From Desulfuromonas sp. DDH964 (GTDB lineage: Bacteria > Desulfobacterota > Desulfuromonadia > Desulfuromonadales > DDH964): a stretch of 64,000 nucleotides of DNA. The position numbers were made by a program, and so were the translations under genes. Of the stretch, positions 25,044-33,327 are shown one piece after another. A model generated the notes under the pieces. It was not told the DNA's origin, did not search any database, and was given only the letters and a program-made list of their open reading frames with translations. Where the stretch lies: positions 434,001 through 498,000 of the forward strand of contig NZ_CP015080.1 in assembly GCF_001611275.1 (NCBI RefSeq). Direction: 5' to 3'. Each line of letters opens with the position of its first letter. Position 1 is the first letter of the stretch.

Positions 25044-26879
25044 ATGAAAGAGGTCCCCTTCCGGTCGATTCCGGCCATGCTCAGGGAGAACGCCACCAGG
25101 TTTGCTGGCAACACGGCGATCAGCTACAAGAAGGAGGGGGCCTGGGTCAGACTGACCTACGCCCACCTCTACGACCGGGTGCTGATGGCGGCGCGGGGGC
25201 TGCGCAAGATCGGGATCAAGCCGGGCGACCGGGTCGCCATCTTTTCCGAAAACCGGGCCGGCTGGGCGATCTCCGATCTCGCCATTCAGGCCGTCGGCGC
25301 CATCACGGTGCCGATCTATGCCACCAACACCCCGGAACAGGCTGCCTATGTGCTCAACCACGCCGGAGTGGAGACGGTCTTCGTTTCGACCCGGACCCAG
25401 TACCAGAAACTGTACAAGGTACGTGAAAGTCTCCCCGGAGTGAGCCAGGTCTTCTCTTTCGAGCGCTTCCTGGGCGAACGGGAGATGCCGGTCTACACCC
25501 TCTACCAGCTGTCGGAGGTCTCCCATCCGCTCACCGCGGAGGAGCGTTCCGGGATCGAAGCGACGATCGACGGTCTCGGCGCCGCCGACCTGATCACCAT
25601 CATTTACACTTCGGGGACGACCGGCGTCCCCAAGGGGGTGATGCTGAGCCAGGGGAGCATGCTCTTTGACGCCTGGGCCGGCCTGCGCTGTCTCGGCGGG
25701 CTGCAGCCGGACCAGGTCTTTCTCAGTTTCCTCCCCTTGAGCCATGTCCTCGAACGATCGGCCGGTTACCATGCCGCCCTGATCTGCGGTTGCCACATCG
25801 CCTTTGCCGAAAGTGTCGAAAAGGTGGTGGAGAACATGGGGGAAGTGCAGCCGACGATCATGGTCAGCGTCCCCCGCCTCTTCGAAAAGATCTATTCGCG
25901 CATCCACGAAGCCGCCCACCAGATGTCTCCCGCCAAGCGCCGTCTCTTTCACTGGGCGCTGGAAGTCGGGCGCCAGCATGTCACCGCACGCCATACCGGC
26001 GAGCGGCCGGCGCCCCTGCTCGAGGTGCGCTACCGCCTGGCCGATCGCCTGGTCTTCAGCAAGATCCGGCAGCGTTTCGGCGGACGCCTGCGCAGTTGCA
26101 TTTCCGGCGGCGCCCCCCTCGACCGCAAGATCAACGAATTCATGTGGATTCTCGGCATCCCGACCTACGAGGGGTACGGGCTGACCGAAACCAGCCCGGC
26201 CCTGACCCTGAACAGCCCGCAGGCGATGCGCTTCGGCTCCGTCGGCCAGCCGCTGGAGCAGACCGAGATTCGCCTCGCCGCCGATGGCGAGCTCCTCGCC
26301 CGCGGACCGCAGGTGATGCGCGGCTACTACCGCGATGAGGCGGCGACGGCAGCGACCTTCCAGGACGGCTGGTTTTTGACCGGCGATATCGGCAGCATCG
26401 ATGCTGACGGCTTCGTCTATATTGTCGATCGCAAGAAGGAGCTGATCGTCACCGCCGGTGGCAAGAATATTGCCCCCCAGCCTCTGGAAAACAAGCTCAA
26501 GCTCGATAAATTTATCTCCCAGGCGCTGGTCTATGGCGACCGGCGCCCCTTCCTGGTCGCGCTCCTCACTCCCAATCTCGAGCGGCTGCTGGAGCTGGCC
26601 CGGGAGGAGCAGATCAACTATATCGGCATCGAGGACCTGGTCGCCCATCAGCGGGTTCTTCAGCTCTTCGCCGAGCGGGTGGCGGTGGTCAATGCCGAGC
26701 TGCCGCCCTACGAGAGCATCAAGGCCTTCGCCATTCTCCCCGTCGACTTTTCCATCGAAGGGGGGGAGCTGACGGCGACGCTGAAACTCAAGCGCAAGGT
26801 CATCTGTGAAAAGTACCAGGACAAGATCGATCGTCTCTATTTCGAAAAGAGAACCGAATCACCAGTCAGGGGAGGTTGA
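25044..26879 (+). CDS. Long-chain acyl-CoA synthetase (AMP-forming)
   Basis: A 611-residue adenylate-forming enzyme that activates fatty acids with ATP and CoA. The P-loop-like motif is IIYTSGTTGVPKGVMLSQ, followed by SGGAPLDRKINEFMWILGIP, YEGYGLTETSPALT, and the hinge DGWFLTGDIGSID with VDRKKELIVTAGGKNIAPQP. The size and the late helical insert fit the FAA/FadD15 group. It is the first gene of an eight-gene operon and starts behind AAAGGAG. The next gene begins 2 bases after its stop. Confidence 0.93.
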   Translation: MKEVPFRSIPAMLRENATRFAGNTAISYKKEGAWVRLTYAHLYDRVLMAARGLRKIGIKPGDRVAIFSENRAGWAISDLAIQAVGAITVPIYATNTPEQAAYVLNHAGVETVFVSTRTQYQKLYKVRESLPGVSQVFSFERFLGEREMPVYTLYQLSEVSHPLTAEERSGIEATIDGLGAADLITIIYTSGTTGVPKGVMLSQGSMLFDAWAGLRCLGGLQPDQVFLSFLPLSHVLERSAGYHAALICGCHIAFAESVEKVVENMGEVQPTIMVSVPRLFEKIYSRIHEAAHQMSPAKRRLFHWALEVGRQHVTARHTGERPAPLLEVRYRLADRLVFSKIRQRFGGRLRSCISGGAPLDRKINEFMWILGIPTYEGYGLTETSPALTLNSPQAMRFGSVGQPLEQTEIRLAADGELLARGPQVMRGYYRDEAATAATFQDGWFLTGDIGSIDADGFVYIVDRKKELIVTAGGKNIAPQPLENKLKLDKFISQALVYGDRRPFLVALLTPNLERLLELAREEQINYIGIEDLVAHQRVLQLFAERVAVVNAELPPYESIKAFAILPVDFSIEGGELTATLKLKRKVICEKYQDKIDRLYFEKRTESPVRGG

Positions 26880-26881
26880 AG

Positions 26882-29272
26882 ATGAAACAGATCAATCGGG
26901 TCGCCGTGCTCGGCGCCGGGGTGATGGGGGCAACCATCGCCGCTCACCTCGCCAATGCCGGCCTGCAGGTCGAACTGCTCGATATCGTCCCGAAAGCGTT
27001 GAACGACGCCGAGCAGGCCAAGGGTCTGACCCTCGACAGCCCGCCGGTGCGCAACCGCATTGCCACCGAGGGGCTGGCGGCGCTGCAGAAGCAGAAGCCG
27101 GCACCTTTCTACCTCGCCGAGTACGCGGCGCAGATCCGCCCCGGGAACTTCGAGGATCATCTCGACCGGCTCGGTGCCTGTGACTGGGTGGTTGAGGTGG
27201 TGATCGAACACCTGCCGATCAAGCTGCAGCTGCTGGAACGGATCGCCCCCCACCTGCAGCCCGGGGCAATCCTTTCGACCAATACCAGCGGCCTGTCGGT
27301 GAACGCCATGGCCCAGGCCTTGCCGGCACAAATCCGGCGCAACTTCCTCGTCACCCACTTTTTCAACCCGCCGCGTTACATGCGGCTGCTCGAAATTGTC
27401 CCCTGCGCCGAGACCGATCCGCAGGTGGTGGCGCAGCTGGCCGATTTCGTCTCACGGCGCCTCGGCAAGGGGGTGGTCTACGCCAAGGATACCCCCAACT
27501 TCATCGCCAACCGCATCGGGGTCTACGCGATCTTCAAGGGGATCGCGCACATGCAGGCGATGGGGCTGTCGATCGAAACGGTCGATGCCGTCGCCGGCCC
27601 GGCGACGGCGCGTCCCAAGTCGGCCGCCTTCCGCACCGCCGACCTGGTCGGCAACGATACCCTGGTGCATGTCGCCAACAACTCCTTTGAGCTCCTCCAG
27701 GGCGACGAGGAGCGCGAAGTCTTCAAGGTTCCGGCCTTTCTGCAGCAGATGATCAAGGATGGCCTGCTCGGCAACAAGACACGCAAGGGGTTTTACCAGA
27801 AGAGTACCGATGCCGCCGGCAAAAAGACGATCCTCGCCTACGACTGGCAAAAGGGGGAATATCGGCCGGCCGAGAAGCCCCAGTTCGCTTCGCTGGCGGC
27901 GGTCAAGCAGGTCGACGACCCGGCGCGGCGGGTGCGGGAGATGGTCGGCGCCAGCGACCAGGCCGCCGACTATGCCTGGCGCACCCTGCGCGACACCCTG
28001 ATCTACACCGTCAACCGCATCCCCGAGATCGCCGATGACGTCGTCAACATCGACAACGCCATGAAGTGGGGGTTCAACTGGGAACTCGGTCCCTTCGAGA
28101 TGCTCGATGCCATCGGCGTGCCGGCCTTTGTCGCCCGTGCCGAGCAGGACGGCGTCGCGGTGCCCGCGGCCTTGAAGGGGGTCGAGCGCTTCTACCGCTA
28201 CAGCGAGCAGGGGCAGCCCGAGTACTTCGACCTGGTGACGCGCGGCTTCCTGCCGCTGCCGCAGCCGGCTGGCACCATCAATCTCGAGGTGATCCGCCGC
28301 AGCGGCGGCGTGGTCGAGAAGAATGCCGGCGCCTCCCTGCACGATCTCGGCGACGGCGTCTTCTGCCTCGAGTTCCACTCCAAGATGAACAGCCTCGGCG
28401 CCGATATCCTCGCCCTCACCCAGAAGGCGGTGGCCCGGGCCGAGCGTGACGGCGTCGGGCTGGTCGTCGCCAACCAGGGGGCCAACTTCTCGGTTGGCGC
28501 CAACCTGATGCTGCTGGCGGTGGCCCAGGCCGAGGGGGCGTTCGAGGATATCGACCTGATGGTGCGCACCTTCCAGAAGACGACGATGGCGCTGAAGTAC
28601 GCCCGGGTGCCGACGGTCGTCGCTCCCTTCGGCATGACCCTCGGCGGTGGCGCCGAATTCACCCTCCACGCCTCGGCGGTGGTCGCCCACGCCGAGACCT
28701 ACATGGGGCTGGTGGAGATCGGCGTCGGGCTCCTCCCCGCCGGCGGCGGCACCAAGGAGATGTGCCTGCGGGCGGTGGCCCTGGCGCAGCAGTTCGATAC
28801 CGACGTCTCCCCCTTCCTCTTCAAGAACTTCCGCAACATCGGCATGGCCAAGGTCTCGATGGGCGCCGCCGAGCTCTACGGGCTTGGCTATCTGCGGCAC
28901 GGCGATTCGATCACCATGGACCGGGAGCGGCTGATCGCCGACGCCAAGCAGAAGGTGCTGGCGCTGGCCGTCAACTTCCGGCCGGGGCAGCCGCTCGAGA
29001 GCCTGCCGGCGCCCGGGCGCAGCATCGCCGCGAGCATCAAGAGCCAGCTCTGGAACCTGCGCCAGGGGGGCTTCGTGACCGAATACGAGGAGCAGCTCGG
29101 CGGCACCATCGCCACGGTGATCTGCGGCGGCGACGTGCCCCCCGGCACCCTGATCTCGGAGGAGTACCTGCTGCGCCTGGAACGGGAGGCCTTCCTCAAG
29201 CTCTGTGGTCAGAAAGAGACTGCAGCGCGCATCCAGCACATGCTGAAGACCGGCAAGCCGCTGCGCAACTAG
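26882..29272 (+). CDS. Fused 3-hydroxyacyl-CoA dehydrogenase / enoyl-CoA hydratase
   Basis: A 796-residue bifunctional enzyme. The N-terminal half is an NAD-binding dehydrogenase (VAVLGAGVMGATIAAHLANA, FLVTHFFNPPRYMRLLEIVP, DTPNFIANRIGVY), followed by its C-terminal dimerisation repeats (MKWGFNWELGPFEMLDAIG). The last third is a crotonase (SLGADILALTQKAV, GANFSVGANLMLLAVAQAEG, FGMTLGGGAEFTLHASAVVA, EIGVGLLPAGGGTKE). The order HAD then ECH is the FadN/FadB-like bacterial form, reversed from E. coli FadB. The start is the ATG behind GGGGAGG. It performs the two middle steps of beta-oxidation. Confidence 0.93.
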   Translation: MKQINRVAVLGAGVMGATIAAHLANAGLQVELLDIVPKALNDAEQAKGLTLDSPPVRNRIATEGLAALQKQKPAPFYLAEYAAQIRPGNFEDHLDRLGACDWVVEVVIEHLPIKLQLLERIAPHLQPGAILSTNTSGLSVNAMAQALPAQIRRNFLVTHFFNPPRYMRLLEIVPCAETDPQVVAQLADFVSRRLGKGVVYAKDTPNFIANRIGVYAIFKGIAHMQAMGLSIETVDAVAGPATARPKSAAFRTADLVGNDTLVHVANNSFELLQGDEEREVFKVPAFLQQMIKDGLLGNKTRKGFYQKSTDAAGKKTILAYDWQKGEYRPAEKPQFASLAAVKQVDDPARRVREMVGASDQAADYAWRTLRDTLIYTVNRIPEIADDVVNIDNAMKWGFNWELGPFEMLDAIGVPAFVARAEQDGVAVPAALKGVERFYRYSEQGQPEYFDLVTRGFLPLPQPAGTINLEVIRRSGGVVEKNAGASLHDLGDGVFCLEFHSKMNSLGADILALTQKAVARAERDGVGLVVANQGANFSVGANLMLLAVAQAEGAFEDIDLMVRTFQKTTMALKYARVPTVVAPFGMTLGGGAEFTLHASAVVAHAETYMGLVEIGVGLLPAGGGTKEMCLRAVALAQQFDTDVSPFLFKNFRNIGMAKVSMGAAELYGLGYLRHGDSITMDRERLIADAKQKVLALAVNFRPGQPLESLPAPGRSIAASIKSQLWNLRQGGFVTEYEEQLGGTIATVICGGDVPPGTLISEEYLLRLEREAFLKLCGQKETAARIQHMLKTGKPLRN

Positions 29273-29323
29273 CCGCCCAGGGATGAGCCACCAGGTGATT
29301 ACGCCTGTTCACGGAGGATTTCG

Positions 29324-30499
29324 ATGAAGAAAACAGCTTATATCGTTGCCGCCTATCGCACCCCCGGCTGCCGCGCCCACAAGGGGAAGTTCAAGGATAT
29401 GCGTCCCGACGACCTCGCGGCGCTGGCGATCCGGGGCCTGCTGGAGCGTACCGGCGTCGATCCCCATGCCATCGAGGATGTCATTCTCGGCTGCGCTTTC
29501 CCGGAAGGGGAGCAGGGGATGAACGTAGCGCGCATCGCGGCGCTGCGCGCCGGGCTCCCTTACCAGGTGCCGGCGATGACCATCAACCGCTTCTGCTCCT
29601 CCGGCCTGCAGAGCATCGCCCTCGCCGCCGAGCGGATCAGCGCCGGCTTCGCCGACTGTATCGTCGCCGGCGGCACCGAGTCGATGACCTGCGTGCCGAT
29701 GGGGGGGAACAAGTACAGCGCCAACCCCGGGCTGCAGGCCGAATGGCCCGAGTCCTTCGCCTCGATGGGGGTGACCGCCGAGCTGGTGGCGGAGAAGTAT
29801 GGCATCAGCCGGGAAGACCAGGATATTTTCGCCGCCGCCAGCCATCAGAAAGCGGCAGCCGCCCTCGCCGCCGGACGCTTTGCCGCGGAGACCATCCCGG
29901 TCGAGGTCGAGCAGGTGGCCCTGAGCGGCGGCAAGCTGCAGCGGCAGCAGGAGACCGTCGCCAGTGACGACGGCGTGCGCGCCGATACCAGCGCCGCCGG
30001 CCTGGCCCGGCTCAAGCCGGTCTTCAAGGTCGACGGCAGCGTCACCGCCGGCAACGCTTCGCAGATGACCGACGGCGCCGCGGCGACCCTGGTCGTTTCC
30101 GAAGCTTTTCTGAAAAAGTCCGGCCTGGAGCCGCTGGCCCGTTTTGTCGCCTTCGCCGCCGCCGGCGTGCCGCCGGAGATCATGGGGATCGGTCCGGTCG
30201 AGGCGATCCCCAAGGCGCTCAAGCTGGCTGGCCTCAAGCAGGGCGACATCGAGCTCCTCGAACTGAACGAGGCCTTCGCCGCCCAGTCGCTGGCGGTGAT
30301 CCGCGACCTCAGCCTCGACCCGGAGATCATCAATGTCAACGGCGGCGCCATCGCCCTCGGCCATCCCCTGGGCTGTACCGGCGCCAAGCTGACCGCGACC
30401 CTGCTGCACGAGCTGCGGCGGCGCCAGGGGCGCTACGGGATGGTCTCGATGTGCATCGGCGGCGGCATGGGCGCGGCTGGTATCTTTGAACGGATCTGA
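29324..30499 (+). CDS. Acetyl-CoA C-acyltransferase (thiolase)
   Basis: A 391-residue thiolase that completes the beta-oxidation cycle. The nucleophilic cysteine is in INRFCSSGLQSIA, the histidine in NGGAIALGHPLGCTGA, and the second catalytic cysteine in SMCIGGGMGAAGIFE. The length is typical of the FadA group. It follows the fused HAD/ECH gene by 51 bases with a GGAGG ribosome site. Confidence 0.94.
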   Translation: MKKTAYIVAAYRTPGCRAHKGKFKDMRPDDLAALAIRGLLERTGVDPHAIEDVILGCAFPEGEQGMNVARIAALRAGLPYQVPAMTINRFCSSGLQSIALAAERISAGFADCIVAGGTESMTCVPMGGNKYSANPGLQAEWPESFASMGVTAELVAEKYGISREDQDIFAAASHQKAAAALAAGRFAAETIPVEVEQVALSGGKLQRQQETVASDDGVRADTSAAGLARLKPVFKVDGSVTAGNASQMTDGAAATLVVSEAFLKKSGLEPLARFVAFAAAGVPPEIMGIGPVEAIPKALKLAGLKQGDIELLELNEAFAAQSLAVIRDLSLDPEIINVNGGAIALGHPLGCTGAKLTATLLHELRRRQGRYGMVSMCIGGGMGAAGIFERI

Positions 30500-30534
30500 T
30501 CTTCCCGAAACCGGGTTGCCAAGGAGAGACGGAG

Positions 30535-32319
30535 ATGAAAATGGACCGACAGGCATTGCAGGGGAGTGAGTATCTGGTCAAGCAGTCACTGGCCGAAGAG
30601 GTCTTCACTCCGGAGGATTTCAGCGACGAACAGCGGCAGATCGCCGAGACGACGACCGAGTTCATCGAAAACGAAGTCGTCCCCCACCTCGAGGAGATCG
30701 ACAGCGGCCGCTTCGACCTGGTGGTACAGGGGATGAAGAAGGCCGGCGAGCTCGGCCTGCTGATGATCGACGGCCCCGAGGAGTACGGCGGACTCGAACT
30801 CGACAAGGTGACGAGCATGCTCGCCGCCGAGAAGATCGCCCCTTCCGGCTCCTTCTCGGTTGCCTACGCCTGCCATACCGGCATCGCCACCCTGCCGCTG
30901 GTCTATTACGGCACCCCGGCGCAGAAGGCGCAGTACCTCGAGAAGATCCTCACCGGCGAGTGGCTCGGCGCCTACTGCCTGACCGAACCCGGCAGCGGTT
31001 CCGACGCCCTCGGCGCCCGGGCCAGCGCGACGCTCAGCGAGGATGGAAAATACTACATCCTCAACGGCACCAAGCAGTTCATCACCAACGGCTCCTTCGC
31101 CGACCTCTACACCGTCTTCGCCCAGGTCGACAAGACCAAATTCACCGCTTTTCTGGTCGAGCGCAGCTTCGAGGGACTGGTGGTCGGCAACGAAGAGAAG
31201 AAGCTCGGCATCAAGGGCTCCTCGACCACCCAGATCATCCTCGACAACTGCAAGGTGCCGGTGGCGAACCTCCTCGGCGAGATCGGCAAGGGGCACAAGA
31301 TTGCCTTCAACGTTCTCAACGTCGGTCGCCTCAAGCTCGGCGCCGCGGTCCTCGGCGCCGGCAAGGGGGCGATGGCGGTCGGCATCAAGTACGCCAACGA
31401 GCGCAAGCAGTTCAATACGCCGATCGCCCAGTTCGGGGCGATCGGCGAGAAGGTCGCCGACATGCAGGCCGGTCTCTTCGCCTCCGAGTCGATGATCTAC
31501 CGCCTCTCCGGGATGATCGACAACCAGCTGCTGACCATCCCCAAGGGGGGGGCGGATTACTACGAGCACTACCAGAAGGCGATCGAGGACTACTCGGTCG
31601 AATGCGCCATCATCAAGGTCTTTTGCAGCGAGGTGCTGGCGACGGTGGTCGACGAGGTGGTGCAGATCCACGGCGGCTACGGTTTCACCGCCGAATATCC
31701 GGCGGAGCGTTTCTACCGTGACGAGCGGATCAACCGCATCTTCGAGGGGACCAACGAAATCAACCGCCTGCTGATCCCCGCCATGATCCTGCGCAAGTCG
31801 CTCAAGGGGGAGCTGCCGCTGCAGAAGGAGGCGATGAAGGCCTTCGAGTCGCTGATGACCCCCTCCTTCGAGGAACTCGACGCCAGCGATCCCTATGCCG
31901 CCGAGAAACTGCTGGTGCAAAACCTCAAGACCCTCTTTCTGATCCTCGCCGGCGCCGCGGTGCAGAAGCACGGTGAACAGCTGCAGCACGAGCAGGAGAT
32001 GCTCCTCGCCGCGGCCGACCTGGCGATCGAGATCTTCGCCATCGAGAGCAGCCTGCTGCGGGTCGAGAAGATCGCCGGCCAGGCGAGCGCGGAAAAACGC
32101 GGCCTGCTGCAGGCGGTGCTGAAGAGCATCGCCTTCCACGGCGCCGAGCGCGCCGCCACCGCGGCAAAACGGGGGGCCTTCTACATCGAGGAGGGGGATA
32201 CCCTGACCATGATCCTCTCCGGAGTGCGGCGCTTCACCCGCTACGATGCCGCCGGGCTGCTGCCGGCCAAGCGCCTCCTCGCGGCCGCGGCCAACGAGAG
32301 CGAAAAGTACCTCTTCTGA
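30535..32319 (+). CDS. Acyl-CoA dehydrogenase, long form
   Basis: A 594-residue FAD enzyme doing the first oxidation of acyl-CoA. The core motifs are AYCLTEPGSGSDALGARASA, NGTKQFITNGSFADLYTVFA, QIHGGYGFTAEYPAERFYRD and NRIFEGTNEINRLL with the likely catalytic glutamate. After about residue 410 comes a 180-residue helical extension, as in very-long-chain and similar dehydrogenases of Firmicutes and deltaproteobacteria. Its electrons go to ETF, encoded in the next operon. Confidence 0.93.
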   Translation: MKMDRQALQGSEYLVKQSLAEEVFTPEDFSDEQRQIAETTTEFIENEVVPHLEEIDSGRFDLVVQGMKKAGELGLLMIDGPEEYGGLELDKVTSMLAAEKIAPSGSFSVAYACHTGIATLPLVYYGTPAQKAQYLEKILTGEWLGAYCLTEPGSGSDALGARASATLSEDGKYYILNGTKQFITNGSFADLYTVFAQVDKTKFTAFLVERSFEGLVVGNEEKKLGIKGSSTTQIILDNCKVPVANLLGEIGKGHKIAFNVLNVGRLKLGAAVLGAGKGAMAVGIKYANERKQFNTPIAQFGAIGEKVADMQAGLFASESMIYRLSGMIDNQLLTIPKGGADYYEHYQKAIEDYSVECAIIKVFCSEVLATVVDEVVQIHGGYGFTAEYPAERFYRDERINRIFEGTNEINRLLIPAMILRKSLKGELPLQKEAMKAFESLMTPSFEELDASDPYAAEKLLVQNLKTLFLILAGAAVQKHGEQLQHEQEMLLAAADLAIEIFAIESSLLRVEKIAGQASAEKRGLLQAVLKSIAFHGAERAATAAKRGAFYIEEGDTLTMILSGVRRFTRYDAAGLLPAKRLLAAAANESEKYLF

Positions 32320-32325
32320 CGGAAG

Positions 32326-32349
32326 CGGGGGCGGGGCTGCCCGCCCCCG
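32326..32349 (+). other. GC-only intercistronic hairpin
   Basis: CGGGGGCGGG (32326-32335) pairs perfectly with CCCGCCCCCG (32340-32349) in the 41-base gap after the dehydrogenase gene. Without a U-tract it is probably a processing or stabilising element that favours expression of the upstream genes. Confidence 0.6.
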
Positions 32350-32360
32350 TCACGACCACC

Positions 32361-33302
32361 ATGAGCCTGATCCAGCATACCCTCGACACTCCCTATCCGG
32401 TCGGGCCGGTCCACTGCTACAGCGGCGAACTGGGTGGCGAGCTGGTCCTCTTCGACACCGGGCCGCCGACCCGCCAGGCCCGGGATGAGCTCGCCAACCG
32501 GGTCGACCTGGCGCAGCTGCGCCATGTCATCGTCACCCACTGTCATATCGACCATTACGGCCTGGCCGCCTGGCTCGAGGCGGAAACCGGCGCCCAGATC
32601 TGGCTCCCCTATCGCGACGCGCTGAAGATCGAACGCCACCAGGAGCGCCTCGAACACCTCGGCGCGTTGCTGCTCGAACTCGGTTTTTCCCGGCAGTTCG
32701 CCGCCGGCCTGCGTGCCACGATGCTCGACGGCAGCGTCTTCCCCGCCTTCCCGACCCGCTTCCGGACGATCGAGGAGGGGCTGCCCGATCATCTCGGGCT
32801 GGCGGTGGTGGCCTGCCCCGGGCACTCCCAGAGCGATCTGGTGCTGACCGGGGAAGACTGGGCAGTGACCGGCGACGTGATGCTGCGCGGCATCTTCCAG
32901 TCGCCGCTGCTCGATGTCGATCTCGAAACCGGGGAGCGCTTCGACAACTACGGCGCCTACTGCCGCACCCTGGAGCAGCTCGCCACCCTGCGCGGCCGGA
33001 AGGTGCTGCCGGGCCACCGCGAGTACATCGAAAGCATCGATGCCAGCATCCTCTTTTATGTCGGCAAGCTGCTGGAGCGGGCCGGCCGGCTGCAGTCCTG
33101 CCCCGCAAGCGCCAGCCTGCCGCAACTGGTGCGTGAACTCTTTGGCGACAGTTTGCGGCACGACTTTCATATCTACCTGAAAGCGTCCGAAATTCTCTTC
33201 ATGCGCGATTTCCTGCGCCGGCCGCAGCTGCTGCGGGAGGCGCTGGCCGGCATCGGCCTGCTCGCCCCGCTGGCCGGGCAGTTCGCTGCCCTGGCGGCTT
33301 AA
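32361..33302 (+). CDS. Metallo-beta-lactamase fold hydrolase
   Basis: A 313-residue soluble hydrolase with the metal motif VTHCHIDHYGLAAWLE (HxHxDH), further ligands in CPGHSQSDLVLTGEDWAVTGD and LPGHREYI, and a helical C-terminal domain. Members close to beta-oxidation genes may hydrolyse thioesters such as stalled acyl-CoA, but the substrate cannot be read from sequence. It lies between the dehydrogenase and dienoyl-CoA reductase-like genes in the same operon. Confidence 0.85.
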   Translation: MSLIQHTLDTPYPVGPVHCYSGELGGELVLFDTGPPTRQARDELANRVDLAQLRHVIVTHCHIDHYGLAAWLEAETGAQIWLPYRDALKIERHQERLEHLGALLLELGFSRQFAAGLRATMLDGSVFPAFPTRFRTIEEGLPDHLGLAVVACPGHSQSDLVLTGEDWAVTGDVMLRGIFQSPLLDVDLETGERFDNYGAYCRTLEQLATLRGRKVLPGHREYIESIDASILFYVGKLLERAGRLQSCPASASLPQLVRELFGDSLRHDFHIYLKASEILFMRDFLRRPQLLREALAGIGLLAPLAGQFAALAA

Positions 33303-33327
33303 CCCCTTAGCGCGAGACGAGTCCACC

